Positions 1-8,571 of a stretch of DNA of 64,000 nucleotides are shown here, one piece after another. Source of the DNA: DATARH01 sp035504235. GTDB lineage: Bacteria; Pseudomonadota; Alphaproteobacteria; ATCC43930; CGMCC-115725. The stretch's first letter is position 1; each line of letters starts with the position of its first letter. A program made the translations under genes and the position numbers. The stretch is from the NCBI GenBank assembly GCA_035504235.1, contig DATJSH010000085.1:1-64000 (forward strand), given 5' to 3'. Under the pieces are notes generated by a model, which was given only the letters and a program-made list of their open reading frames with translations, was not told the origin of the DNA and made no database searches.

Positions 1-120
1 ACCACGCTCTACCGCTATCTCGCCGGCGACCCCGTGCCGGGCGACATCCGCGCCCGGCTCGCGGCCCTTCTACATCAGCCCGCACGTCCCTACGCCGGCA
101 CCCTTCCCGGAGCAGACCGA

Positions 121-1641
121 ATGACCCCCGAGCAGCACATCGCCGGCGGCGCGCGCCCGTTCACTGGCGCCGAATATATCGAGAGCCTCAAGGACGGGCG
201 CGAGGTCTACATCAATGGCGAGCGGGTCAAGGACGTGACGACGCATCCTGCGTTCCGCAACGCGGTGCGCTCGCTGGCCCGGCTCTATGACGCGCTGCAC
301 GACCCGGCGAAAAAGGACGTGCTCACCTGCCCGACCGATACCGGCTCGGGCGGGTTCACGCATCGCTATTTCCGTGTCGCGCGCTCGCCCGAGGAGCTGA
401 AGGCGCAGCAGCAAGCAATCGCCGAATGGGCCCGCCTCACCTATGGTTGGATGGGCCGCACGCCCGATTACAAGGCGGCGCTGATGAACACGCTGGGCGC
501 CAACGCCGAGTATTACGGCCAGTTCGTCGGCAATGCCCGCGCCTGGTACAAGCGGGCGCAAGAGAACGTCCTCTTCATGAACCACGCGATCGTCAACCCG
601 CCGGTCGATCGCGGCCGCCCGACCAACGAGGTCAAGGATGTCTATGTCTCGATCGAGAAGGAGACCGATGCCGGGGTGATCGTCTCAGGCGCCAAGGTCG
701 TCGCCACCGCGGCGGCGCTGACGCATTACAATTTCCTCGGCCAGAACGCGGCGACCGCGACCAGCGACCCCGACATGGCGATCATGTTCATCCTGCCGAT
801 GGACGCGCCGGGGGTAAAGCTGATCTGCCGCAATTCCTACGAGGAGATCGCGACACGGCTGGGCACGCCCTACGACTACCCGCTGTCGTCGCGGTTTGAC
901 GAGAACGACGCGATCTTCGTGCTCGACAAGGTGCTGATCCCCTGGGAGAACATCCTCGTCCATCGCGACACCGAGAAGATATTGTCGTTCTATCCGCGCT
1001 CGGGGTTCCTCAACGGGTTCTGCTTTCAGGGCTGCACGCGCTACGCGGTGAAGCTCGACTTCATCGCCGGTCTGGTCGCCAAGGCGCTTCACGCGACCGG
1101 TGGCGACGAGTTTCGCGGCAACCAGGCTATGCTCGGCGAGATTTGCGCCTGGCGAGAGCTGTTCTGGAGCCTCAGTAACGCGATGGCCTCAAACCCGCAG
1201 CCCTGGATCGGCGACGCGCTCCTGCCCAATTTGCAGCCGGCGATGGCCTATCGCGTCTTTGCCCCTGATGCGTACTCCAAGATCAAGGAGATCATCGAGA
1301 AGATCGTCGCCTCGGCGCTGATCTTTCTGCCGTCCTCATCGCGCGATTTCGCCAACCCGGCGATCGATCCGCTCCTGAAACAATATGTCCGCGGCTCGAA
1401 CGGCATCGATTACAAGGAGCGGATCAAGGTCATGAAGCTTCTATGGGATGCAATCGGCAGCGAATTCGGCGGTCGGCACGAGCTCTATGAGCGGAACTAC
1501 GCTGGAAATCACGAGGACATCCGCATCCAGGTGCTAGCCGGTGCGCGGCGCAACGGGTCGATGAAGGCGATGACCGATCTGGTCGACAAGTGCATGGCCG
1601 AATACGACGAAACCGGCTGGCTCGACGAACACTGGCGATAG
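121..1641 (+). CDS. 4-hydroxyphenylacetate 3-monooxygenase family protein (HpaB-like, FADH2-dependent)
   Basis: A 506-residue protein of the HpaB / chlorophenol 4-monooxygenase family. These enzymes use FADH2 from a separate flavin reductase to hydroxylate aromatic rings in the cytosol. Family features seen are the N-terminal start MTPEQHIAGG..FTGAEYIESL, the central substrate/flavin segment around MNHAIVNPPVDR, and the C-terminal stretch with LLWDAIGSEFGGRHELYERNYAG. I chose the ATG at 121 because it begins where HpaB proteins usually begin. The frame is open to the left edge, so a longer protein from 34 or earlier is possible. No HpaC-type reductase lies in the window. The SDR gene that follows is convergent with only 3 bp between stops. 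The substrate cannot be named from sequence; the family assignment is firm. Confidence 0.88.
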   Translation: MTPEQHIAGGARPFTGAEYIESLKDGREVYINGERVKDVTTHPAFRNAVRSLARLYDALHDPAKKDVLTCPTDTGSGGFTHRYFRVARSPEELKAQQQAIAEWARLTYGWMGRTPDYKAALMNTLGANAEYYGQFVGNARAWYKRAQENVLFMNHAIVNPPVDRGRPTNEVKDVYVSIEKETDAGVIVSGAKVVATAAALTHYNFLGQNAATATSDPDMAIMFILPMDAPGVKLICRNSYEEIATRLGTPYDYPLSSRFDENDAIFVLDKVLIPWENILVHRDTEKILSFYPRSGFLNGFCFQGCTRYAVKLDFIAGLVAKALHATGGDEFRGNQAMLGEICAWRELFWSLSNAMASNPQPWIGDALLPNLQPAMAYRVFAPDAYSKIKEIIEKIVASALIFLPSSSRDFANPAIDPLLKQYVRGSNGIDYKERIKVMKLLWDAIGSEFGGRHELYERNYAGNHEDIRIQVLAGARRNGSMKAMTDLVDKCMAEYDETGWLDEHWR

Positions 1642-1644
1642 CCA

Positions 1645-2517
1645 CTATCCGCCGGTCGCGAAACCTGGATACAGCGTCATCCCGCCATCGACGAAGAGGG
1701 TCGTGCCGGTGATGTAATCCGCCGCGTCCGAGGCAAGCCACGCGACAGCGCGGGCGATGTCGTCCGGCTCGCCGATGCGCTTGTAGGGCACCAGCGTCAT
1801 GAGTTCGGCGTAGGCCTCGGGCGTGCTCCATGCCGCGGTGTTGATTGGCGTGCGCACGGCGCCGGGCGCGATGCTATTGACGCGGATCCGGTAGGGCGCG
1901 AGTTCCTGCGCGATCGATCGCATCAGCATCATCACCCCGCCTTTCGACGCGGCGTAATTGGCATGACCTGCCCAGGGGATTTCCTGATGGACCGAGCTCA
2001 TGCAGACGATCTTGCCGGCCGCGATCGATACCGACGGCACGACCCCGCGCCGCTTGAATTCGCGTGCTGCCTCGCGCGCGCAGAGAAATTGGCCCGTCAG
2101 ATTGACGCCGATGACCGTGTTCCACTGTGCCAGCGTCATCGCGTCGAACGGGGCGTCGCGCTGCAGCCCGGCATTGGGCACCACCACGTGCAGGGTGCCG
2201 AAATGCCCAATCGCCTGCGCGAACATCGCCGCGACCGCGTCTTCCTTGGCGACATCGGCCTTGATGGCAATCGCTCGGCGGCCCATCGCCTCGATGCGGT
2301 GACAGATTTCTTCGGCCGTTTCAGGCGTGGCCACGTAATTGACAGCCACATCGGCCCCCGCCCGCGCCAGCCCGAGCGCGACCGCCGCGCCTATCCCCGA
2401 ATTTGCGCCAGTCACTAACGCAGACTGACCGGCCAAGGTGGCCGTAGCGCCGATCGGCGGGGCAGCTGCCGCGTCCGGTGCGGCCGGCGCGGCAGGATCT
2501 TTTGTCGATCTGGTCAT
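1645..2517 (-). CDS. SDR family NAD(P)-dependent oxidoreductase
   Basis: A classical short-chain dehydrogenase/reductase of 290 residues. The cofactor motif TGANSGIG lies at residues 36-43, the NAG motif near 115-117, and the catalytic YxxxK (Tyr188, Lys192) in NYAASK. The C-terminal segment ITGTTLFVDGGMTLYPG is typical of glucose-dehydrogenase-like SDRs. A roughly 30-residue Ala/Pro-rich tail precedes the Rossmann fold; it may be real or the start may be further in. It converges on the HpaB-like gene and diverges from an ABC substrate-binding protein. The substrate is unknown; these SDRs often act on sugar or cyclic alcohols. Confidence 0.9.
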   Translation of the reverse strand: MTRSTKDPAAPAAPDAAAAPPIGATATLAGQSALVTGANSGIGAAVALGLARAGADVAVNYVATPETAEEICHRIEAMGRRAIAIKADVAKEDAVAAMFAQAIGHFGTLHVVVPNAGLQRDAPFDAMTLAQWNTVIGVNLTGQFLCAREAAREFKRRGVVPSVSIAAGKIVCMSSVHQEIPWAGHANYAASKGGVMMLMRSIAQELAPYRIRVNSIAPGAVRTPINTAAWSTPEAYAELMTLVPYKRIGEPDDIARAVAWLASDAADYITGTTLFVDGGMTLYPGFATGG

Positions 2518-2544
2518 GCTGGCTTAAACGCCTGTGGACGGCGG

Positions 2545-2632
2545 TCATCGCGAGCGCCGCGAAGTTATCTCGCGTCGGACAGCCAGGCCGGTGCGGTTCC
2601 CGCGTCGCACCCCGTACTCCGCACAATGACAG
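2545..2632. repeat. dispersed intergenic repeat (NFAALAMT type)
   Basis: The divergent spacer between the SDR and the ABC binding protein holds a segment that on the minus strand would translate to NFAALAMT. That peptide is the hallmark of a short palindromic repeat scattered through alphaproteobacterial intergenic regions. The outer ends are roughly complementary (a GGTCATCGCG-type start against a CACAATGACA-type end). The assignment rests on my recognition of the pattern; only one copy of this type is clear in the window. Confidence 0.45.
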
Positions 2633-2751
2633 CAGGCTGACCCTCTGCTACCGTTTGCCTCGGCCCGCCCGCTTGGCACGAACCATGCGGGTCGGAACGG
2701 GCCATGACGCGGCGATAATTTCGCGCCGCAACCAAAAAGGGGAGGCTTGAA

Positions 2752-3606
2752 GTGCTGTCACGTCGATCTTTAGCCCTTGGCGCCGCCGGCGCATCGGTGC
2801 TGTTCGCCGCCGCCGAGGCTAAGGCCCAGCAGAACGCGCCGGCGACGCCGAGCCAGTCTTCGACGATGGACCGGATCACCCAGACCAAGACGTTGCGCAT
2901 TGCCGCGCTGCCGGGGGAGGCGCCGTATTTCAACAAAGACATCACTACCGGCGATTGGTCCGGCATGTGCATCGAGATGACGCAGGACATTGCCAAGGTG
3001 TTCGGCGCCAAGGTCGACTATGTCGAGTCGACCTATGGCAACTCGGTGCTCGACCTGCAGTCCAACAAGATCGATCTGGCCTTTTCGCTGAACCCGACGC
3101 CGTTGCGCGCGCTGGTCATCGACTTCACGCACCCGTTTTACATGCACGGCTTCGGGATGGTCGGCAAAAAGGGTTTTACCGCGACCAATTGGGCCGATAT
3201 CGACAAGCCCGAGGTCAAGGTCGCCTGCGATATCGGCTCGGTGCACGAGATTGCCGCACGTCGTTTTGCCAGCCACGCGACCATCATCGCCTTGCCGAAA
3301 CGCGACGACTGCATCCTCGCGGTTCAGTCCGGCCGGGCTGACTGCGTGATCCTCGCGGTCAATCTCGGCCTCACCGCGGTCAAGAAGAACCCCGAGCTCG
3401 GCAAGTTCATGATGCTGCACCATCCGACGGTAAAGCTGCCGACCTGCATGGGCATTCAGATGGAGACCGATAAGCGCTGGCGCGACTTCCTCAACGCCTG
3501 GGTTGACTACAATCGCGGCATCGAACAGGTCCGCCAGTGGCTCTACGACGGGCTGGCGATCAACGGCGTCAAGCCCGAGGACGTCCCGGCCGATGTGGAG
3601 TTGTAG
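2752..3606 (+). CDS. amino-acid ABC transporter substrate-binding protein (family 3)
   Basis: A 284-residue periplasmic solute-binding protein of the polar amino acid family (SBP_bac_3). The start is GTG at 2752, with a good Shine-Dalgarno stretch (GGGGAGG) 7 bases before it. The N-terminus has a twin-arginine-like export signal (SRRSLALG followed by an Ala-rich core and AEAKAQ). The mature part begins with TLRIAALPGEAPYF and contains DLAFSLNPTPLRA and IDFTHPFYMHGFGMVGKK, typical of lobe 1 of the family. An amino-acid permease gene follows about 145 bp downstream, but there is no ATPase gene. The ligand is probably an amino acid or small organic cation. Confidence 0.9.
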   Translation: MLSRRSLALGAAGASVLFAAAEAKAQQNAPATPSQSSTMDRITQTKTLRIAALPGEAPYFNKDITTGDWSGMCIEMTQDIAKVFGAKVDYVESTYGNSVLDLQSNKIDLAFSLNPTPLRALVIDFTHPFYMHGFGMVGKKGFTATNWADIDKPEVKVACDIGSVHEIAARRFASHATIIALPKRDDCILAVQSGRADCVILAVNLGLTAVKKNPELGKFMMLHHPTVKLPTCMGIQMETDKRWRDFLNAWVDYNRGIEQVRQWLYDGLAINGVKPEDVPADVEL

Positions 3607-3640
3607 GAGCTGAACGCCTGAGAACCGCTATCCCCTTTGC

Positions 3641-3702
3641 CGTCTTTCCCGGGTTTGTCCCGGGAGGCCGCGTGGATGGCCGGAACAAGTCCGGCCATGA
3701 CC
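3641..3702. repeat. dispersed palindromic repeat (MAGLVPAIH type)
   Basis: A short intergenic element made of two hairpins: CCCGGG-TTTGT-CCCGGG at 3648-3664 and ATGGCCGGA-ACAAG-TCCGGCCAT at 3676-3698. Read on the minus strand it gives MAGLVPAIHAASRDKPGKDG, a peptide well known as the spurious translation of a repeat in Rhizobiales and Rhodospirillales. It sits between the binding-protein and permease genes of one transporter, so it is probably transcribed and could affect mRNA stability or the expression ratio of the two. Confidence 0.75.
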
Positions 3703-3751
3703 AGCGAGTTCGGGTGGCTTGGAGCGATGTTCATCGGGTGGTCGAGAGGCC

Positions 3752-4522
3752 ATGAACCACGTCGGCTACAGCTGGGACTTTGGCTTCCTCTGGCACTACC
3801 GCGGCCTGATCGAGTGGGGACTTCTCGTCACGATCCTCTATACGGTCGCAACGATCCTCGTTGGCATGGCGATCGGGCTGCTTGTCGGGCTGTTGCGGCT
3901 GTCATCGAACAAGCTCATCACCCTCCCGCTCACCGCCTATGTCGAGGTGTTCCGCTGCACCCCGCTGCTGGTGCAGATCATCTGGTTCTACTACGCGCTG
4001 CCGGTGATCATCGGGATCGACATCCCCGGTGTCATCGCGGCCGGGCTGGTGCTGTCCCTCTATACCGGGGCGTTCTATGCCGAGATCGTGCGCGGCGGGG
4101 TCAATTCGATCGAGCAGGGCCAATGGGACGCGGCGCGCTCGCTCGGCCTGCGCTATGTGCCGATGATGCGCCTGGTGATCTTGCCGCAGGCGTTTCGCCG
4201 CATGATCCCACCCTTTATGAACCAGTCGATCATCCAGCTGAAGAACACCTCGCTGGTCTCCACCATCGCCGTCGCCGATCTGCTCTATGAGGGGCAGATG
4301 ATCACCGCCGCGACTTATCGGCCGCTCGAGGTCTACACGATGGTCGCGGTGCTGTATTTCGCCGTGCTGTTTCCGCTGACCCTCGCGGCGCAAGAGGTCG
4401 AGCGGCGGCTCGCGCGGACAGCGGCGAGGTCCAGCGCGGCTTCAGGCTACCGCGCGCTCCTGCGGCGGCTCATTCGGCGTAATAATGCGACTCAAGCAAT
4501 AAGCATCCGCCGTTCGACTTGA
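3752..4522 (+). CDS. amino-acid ABC transporter permease (HisM/GlnP family)
   Basis: Inner-membrane permease of 256 residues for the polar amino acid ABC family. The conserved segments are TAYVEVFRCTPLLVQIIWFYYALP near residue 65 and the EAA loop around GQWDAARSLGLRYVPMMRLVILPQAFR, which contacts the ATPase. About five membrane segments are apparent. I start it at ATG 3752 (GAGAGGC just upstream), since an in-frame ATG at 3719 would add a non-family tail. The last 53 bases overlap the end of the convergent cupin gene, and the C-terminal tail beyond the last helix is Arg-rich and not conserved. The partner ATPase must be encoded elsewhere. Confidence 0.9.
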   Translation: MNHVGYSWDFGFLWHYRGLIEWGLLVTILYTVATILVGMAIGLLVGLLRLSSNKLITLPLTAYVEVFRCTPLLVQIIWFYYALPVIIGIDIPGVIAAGLVLSLYTGAFYAEIVRGGVNSIEQGQWDAARSLGLRYVPMMRLVILPQAFRRMIPPFMNQSIIQLKNTSLVSTIAVADLLYEGQMITAATYRPLEVYTMVAVLYFAVLFPLTLAAQEVERRLARTAARSSAASGYRALLRRLIRRNNATQAISIRRST

Positions 4523-4847
4523 ACGGGCCGTGTGCCGCGCCGGGCGGGCGGCAGGCATAGGTGCCCTGCTGGTAGTTTTCGCCACCGTTCCCTTGTGCGT
4601 CGTTGCCGACGGTCAGGTCGCCCTCGACCAGGAAAACCTCTTCCCAATAGTCATGGACGAAGGGCTCGGTGGTGTAGATTCCAGGCTGAAAGCGTAAGAG
4701 CCGAGTCCGGCTGCCGGCCTTGTTGGCTTCGTCGAGCGTGCCGGCGAGGATTTTCTGCTCGATGCCCTTTGGGTACCCGGTAGGCGTTTCCCAGCCCGAT
4801 CCCATGTCGAGCCGGTGGAATTCGAGATGCGGCTTCATCGGGTTCAT
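4470..4847 (-). CDS. cupin-domain protein
   Basis: A 125-residue single-domain cupin. The metal-site region reads HDYWEEVFLVEGDLTVGN, matching the first cupin motif, and PPGAAHGPFKSNGG matches the second. The start is placed at ATG 4847, preceded by GAGGAGGAAG; the longer reading from 4868 includes that ribosome-binding site in its coding part and is unlikely. Its 3' end overlaps the permease on the other strand. Cupins of this size are often decarboxylases, dioxygenases or isomerases of small carboxylic acids; no specific function can be given. It diverges from the LLM oxidoreductase gene, with 59 bp between starts. Confidence 0.8.
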   Translation of the reverse strand: MNPMKPHLEFHRLDMGSGWETPTGYPKGIEQKILAGTLDEANKAGSRTRLLRFQPGIYTTEPFVHDYWEEVFLVEGDLTVGNDAQGNGGENYQQGTYACRPPGAAHGPFKSNGGCLLLESHYYAE

Positions 4848-4906
4848 GCGGCTTCCTCCTCGACCCATGCCGGCATTCTGCTACAACCGGACGAAACGCG
4901 CACGAG

Positions 4907-6109
4907 GTGCAAGGCATGGACGCGTGGTTTCACTGCGAAAATCCGTACCCCTTCGTCCCGGACGAGGTGCTGCGGCAGAGCGACTCGGTGCGCGCGAGCC
5001 TGCCCAACCGCTATTGCGACCCCGAGGTCGCGGCGCGGCTTTTCGAGGAGACCCTTGATGAGTATCTGCTGTGCGACGAGCTGGGCCTCAACATCACCGC
5101 GAGCGAGCACCACGCCGGCATCAACTGCCTTTACGGCGCGAGTCCGGTGGTGCTCGGCATCGTCGCGCGGCAGACCAAGAACATCCGCCTCTTGTCGATG
5201 GGGACGCTGATCACGGTGCGCGACGACCCGGTTCGCGTCGCCGAGGAATACGCCACCGCGGATGTCATTTCACGCGGCCGGTTGGAGATCGGCTTTGTCA
5301 AATCGGGCGGCACCGAGATGGCTTCGGGCAACGCCAACCCGATCGGCATCCGCGAGCGCTTCTGGGAGTCGATCGACCTGATCGGCAAAACTCTGACCCA
5401 CCAAGAAGGGCCTTTCTCGTGGGAGGGCAAGCATTTCACCCACCGCCACATCAACATCTGGCCACGGCCGTATCAACAGCCGCACCCGCCGATGTGGGCG
5501 GCGACCAGCGATCCCGTCGATACCGCCGAACTGGGGCGTCGCGGTATGGTCAACATCATGGTGATGCGCGGGGTCGATGTCACAAAACGCGCCTGGGGCG
5601 CCTATCGCGACGCCCGCAAGGAAGCAGGCATGCCGGCGCCGTCAACCGACCGTTTCGGCTACTCGGCCTTTGTCTATGTCGGCGACACCGACGAGGAGGG
5701 CGTGCGCGTCGGTTCGAAGCTGTTGTGGTTCGTCAACACCAGCATGAAGTCGGCGCCGCAATATAACAAATTCCTGCCGGGCACGACGCCCCCAGAGCTC
5801 GCGCCGCTTCTCTACCGAGATCCAGATTCGGGCGGCAGCTTGGGGCGGCCGGGCCGCAACTCACCCCTGAACCGCGCCGGCGTCACCGCCGAGATGGCGA
5901 TGGCGGGCGGCCGCATGTATGCCGGCAACCCCGACACGGTCTACCGGCAGATCATGGATTTCTACGAGAAGGTCGGCGGGTTCGGGCAACTGATCATGGT
6001 CGGAAAGACCGGCTTCATCACGCACGACGAAGCGGTCAAGAACATCACCTTGTTCTCGAAAGAGGTACTGCCCCGCTTGCGCGAGATCAAGCCGGTCGTG
6101 GCGGAGTGA
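4907..6109 (+). CDS. LLM class flavin-dependent oxidoreductase (luciferase-like)
   Basis: A 400-residue bacterial-luciferase-fold monooxygenase, expected to use reduced flavin. Typical features are the N-terminal region with LGLNITASEHHAG, the segment VRVAEEYATADVISRGRLEIGFVKSG that builds the flavin site, and HRHINIWPRPYQQPHPPMW in the C-terminal half. The start could be ATG 4907 or ATG 4916; both precede the conserved part by only a few residues. It is the first of three LLM-class enzymes in the window (others at 29.2 and 41.1 kb). The substrate is unknown. Confidence 0.88.
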   Translation: MQGMDAWFHCENPYPFVPDEVLRQSDSVRASLPNRYCDPEVAARLFEETLDEYLLCDELGLNITASEHHAGINCLYGASPVVLGIVARQTKNIRLLSMGTLITVRDDPVRVAEEYATADVISRGRLEIGFVKSGGTEMASGNANPIGIRERFWESIDLIGKTLTHQEGPFSWEGKHFTHRHINIWPRPYQQPHPPMWAATSDPVDTAELGRRGMVNIMVMRGVDVTKRAWGAYRDARKEAGMPAPSTDRFGYSAFVYVGDTDEEGVRVGSKLLWFVNTSMKSAPQYNKFLPGTTPPELAPLLYRDPDSGGSLGRPGRNSPLNRAGVTAEMAMAGGRMYAGNPDTVYRQIMDFYEKVGGFGQLIMVGKTGFITHDEAVKNITLFSKEVLPRLREIKPVVAE

Positions 6110-6132
6110 GGCCCCCGGGTATTCGCTCGGCT

Positions 6133-6369
6133 TTACTTCTGCGGCGACGGGACGGCCGGGGTAGCGTCGGCGACAGGCGAAGCGTCGTCGGCGAGCCGGG
6201 TAACCTGGGGCAGCCGGTCGACCACCTTCTGGGTGACCATAAAGGTCAGGTCGAGCGTTGCCAGACCGACGGCAAACACCAGCAGCACGACATTGAGATC
6301 GCCGGCGATACGGTCGATCCGCTGAAAGAACTGGCTGGGCACACGAATTTTTCTGAACGCTGCACGCAT
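6133..6369 (-). CDS. small single-pass membrane protein, function unknown
   Basis: A 78-residue protein with a basic N-terminus (RAAFRKIRVPSQFFQRIDR), one hydrophobic helix around residues 28-48 (NVVLLVFAVGLATLDLTFMV) and an Ala/Pro-rich tail. The layout suggests a single-pass inner-membrane protein with its N-terminus in the cytoplasm. It converges on the LLM oxidoreductase gene. I do not recognise a family; the reading frame looks coding, but the ribosome-binding site is weak. Confidence 0.6.
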   Translation of the reverse strand: MRAAFRKIRVPSQFFQRIDRIAGDLNVVLLVFAVGLATLDLTFMVTQKVVDRLPQVTRLADDASPVADATPAVPSPQK

Positions 6370-6973
6370 CTTCTTATCGACCCCGGTCCGCCCTCGGCGA
6401 GACCGCAGTCGCTCCAGGGCTAAGTTGACAACTTCAACGGCGTTCCGAGCGATCGCTCGACCCTACCGTCATCGTATTATCTAGCGTTCGATATTGCGGT
6501 GCACAAACGCTGGCCTAACAGGTCAGCCATGCATACCTTTAATCCGGATCACCATGCCACCTTCACAATAGGCCGAGGGGCTCGGATTGCCAGTTTGCGC
6601 GGCTGTTTGCGGGACAGATGATAGAGGTTAATTGGTTAACGATTCGCTGTCGCGACGCGGTGGTCGAACGTGCCTGGACGGCACCGAGGCAGGAATTAGC
6701 CGATGCAGTAATTGCCGATGCAGGAAATAAGCGTCGTTCAGCTATGCGAGTGTCTGGCGCCTTGGCCGGAGATATCGTGCCGCCCGGCTTTGCGGGGACC
6801 GATCGCAGGAAATCAGGTAAGACGCGAAAATCAAGGAACCAAAGCAGCCGAAAATTGATTATCCGGCGAAAGTCGCCGGGCTCGCGGACCTTTGGATTTG
6901 CGCGGCGGGCAATGGAGGTTATAGAAAGCCCGGTGGGGGAAGGGGTTCATCCAACGCGGGGTATCGACGAGGA
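6370..6973. other. 604-bp intergenic region, no gene supported
   Basis: This stretch has lower GC than its surroundings. An open frame at 6618-6977 (plus strand, 119 codons) overlaps the next start by ATGA, but its product is Arg/Ser/Lys-rich, with no recognisable domain and no clear ribosome-binding site, so I do not call it. A short direct repeat, GCCGATGCAG, occurs twice within 6697-6725. Promoters for the two flanking divergent genes should lie here, but I cannot place them confidently. Confidence 0.5.
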
Positions 6974-7666
6974 ATGACGGGTTTTACAACGGAACGACGG
7001 TCAATCGGGCCGGCGAGCCGGCGAGTGTGGCCGGTGGCATTGGTTGGCGCGCTGCTTGTCGGCGTATCGGGCGGCCCGGCGGGAGCGATGGCAGAGTCGC
7101 CGCGCGAGCTTGTCTATAACGTCAAGCACTCGATCTTTGGCAGCATCGGCACTTATAGCAATCTGATCGAGAAGTCAGGCGCGACCACCACGGTCAAGAC
7201 CACGGCGCACTTCTTGGTGACGGCGCTTGGGGTCGGCCTGCATCGCGAGGACGCTCAACGCGTCGAGCAGTTTCAGGGCGACCGGCTGACGTTTTTTCAC
7301 GGTGTCACCGTCAAGAACGGCGAGACGACCGAGATCAAGGGTCAAGCCAACGGCAATAATTTCGTGATCGATGGGCCGTCCGGCGAGGTCACCGCGCCGG
7401 GATCGGTCAAGCCTGCCAACCCGTGGTCAACGGCGAGCATCGAATCAAACGAGATGATGCGCGTCGACACCGGAAAGGTCGAGAAAGTCACGGTGAGCGA
7501 TGGCGGCCAGACCAATGTCAACGTCGATGGCGCCAGCACTCCGGTGCGCGAGTACGACATCACCGGAGCGACGAAATACAAGATCTATATCGACAATCAT
7601 GACACGCCGGTGATGTTCGTGGTTGACGACGACAGTGGGCAAGTTACTTTCACGCTGAAAAAATAG
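6974..7666 (+). CDS. exported hypothetical protein (DUF3108/DUF6134-like)
   Basis: A 230-residue protein with an N-terminal export signal (basic stretch, then VALVGALLVGVSGG and a site near AGAMA). The mature part reads like the DUF3108/DUF6134 group, a presumed periplasmic lipocalin-like beta barrel: it opens with LVYNVKHSIFGSIGTYSNL, continues with alternating short strands (TTVKTTAHFLVTALGVGLHR, RLTFFHGVTVKNG) and ends with YKIYIDNHDTPVMFVVDDD. The family assignment is from pattern memory and moderate. No function is known. It is followed by the ferritin-like gene after about 48 bp on the same strand. Confidence 0.7.
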   Translation: MTGFTTERRSIGPASRRVWPVALVGALLVGVSGGPAGAMAESPRELVYNVKHSIFGSIGTYSNLIEKSGATTTVKTTAHFLVTALGVGLHREDAQRVEQFQGDRLTFFHGVTVKNGETTEIKGQANGNNFVIDGPSGEVTAPGSVKPANPWSTASIESNEMMRVDTGKVEKVTVSDGGQTNVNVDGASTPVREYDITGATKYKIYIDNHDTPVMFVVDDDSGQVTFTLKK

Positions 7667-7714
7667 GCCGGTAAGCACTTTTAGTGTGACTTGCTCGCAC
7701 GGAAGCTCCTGGCG

Positions 7715-8563
7715 ATGAGCAGCGTTTCTATCGACACGATTGCCACCGCCGACCCGGCACCGCCGCGCTGGTCGCTTGATAGCATTGACTGGGCGGCGCT
7801 GCGTCGCGAGGCCGTCGTCGATGATGAGGCGATGTTCTATCTGATTGCCGCTGCCTCATTTGTCGAGGCGACGACCGATCTCTACACCCAGAACCTGCTC
7901 GATTATTTCGCCGAGGACGGCGAGATCACCGAGTGGCTCCGCGTCCATTGGCTACCTGAGGAACTGCAACACGGCCGCGCCCTGCGCCACTATGTCCAGC
8001 TCGTCTGGCCAGATTTCGATTGGGACGGCGTCTATGAGGGGTTCCTCCCCGAATTCACCGCGCAATGCGCCGATGATGGAGTCGAGCCCACCCGCACCCG
8101 CGAGATGGCCTCGCGTTGTTGCGTCGAGATGGGCACGGCGAGCTATTACCGCACGCTCTCCCGCATGACCGCGGACCCGGTGCTGTCGGCGCTGACCCGC
8201 CACATCTCCGATGACGAGGTCAGCCATTACAAGCATTTCTACCGCTATTTGAAGAAATACCAGGCGCGCGAAGGCCAACGTCGCGTCGGCATCGCGCGGG
8301 CGCTGTGGGCCCGGCTGATGATGATCGACGGCGCCGACAGCCGCATCGCGATGAGCCATATCTATCGCGCCCGCCATCCTGGCCGGCCGTTTGACGAGCG
8401 GCTCTATCGCCAGCTGCGCCGCGCCTCGCGGCCGCTGATCCAGCGGTACTTCCCGCATCGCATGTGTGTGCAGATGCTGCTGAAGCCGCTCGGGCTCGGC
8501 CCGCGGGCGCATGGCGTCGCGCTGCCGGTGGTCGAGGCCATCGTGCGGCGGGTGGTGCCGTAG
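7715..8563 (+). CDS. ferritin-like di-iron domain protein
   Basis: A 282-residue helical protein with paired di-iron motifs: EELQH at residues 82-86 and DEVSH at 167-171, with further glutamates at 51 (FVEATTDLY) and 138 (CCVEMGTASYY). This E...EExxH...E...DExxH pattern is that of ferritin-like carboxylate-bridged di-iron proteins, including acyl-ACP desaturases and AurF-type oxygenases. I start at ATG 7715 (GGAAGC upstream) rather than TTG 7691. The product ends 9 bp before the convergent DUF1203 gene. Whether it is an oxygenase, desaturase or iron-handling protein cannot be decided from sequence. Confidence 0.8.
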   Translation: MSSVSIDTIATADPAPPRWSLDSIDWAALRREAVVDDEAMFYLIAAASFVEATTDLYTQNLLDYFAEDGEITEWLRVHWLPEELQHGRALRHYVQLVWPDFDWDGVYEGFLPEFTAQCADDGVEPTRTREMASRCCVEMGTASYYRTLSRMTADPVLSALTRHISDDEVSHYKHFYRYLKKYQAREGQRRVGIARALWARLMMIDGADSRIAMSHIYRARHPGRPFDERLYRQLRRASRPLIQRYFPHRMCVQMLLKPLGLGPRAHGVALPVVEAIVRRVVP

Positions 8564-8571
8564 GGGCTAAT

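Noticed and set aside
6618..6977. A 119-codon open frame in the 6.4-7.0 kb gap
   Set aside because: The composition is unlike a folded protein, there is no clear ribosome-binding site and no family. The ATGA overlap with the next gene is the only point in favour.
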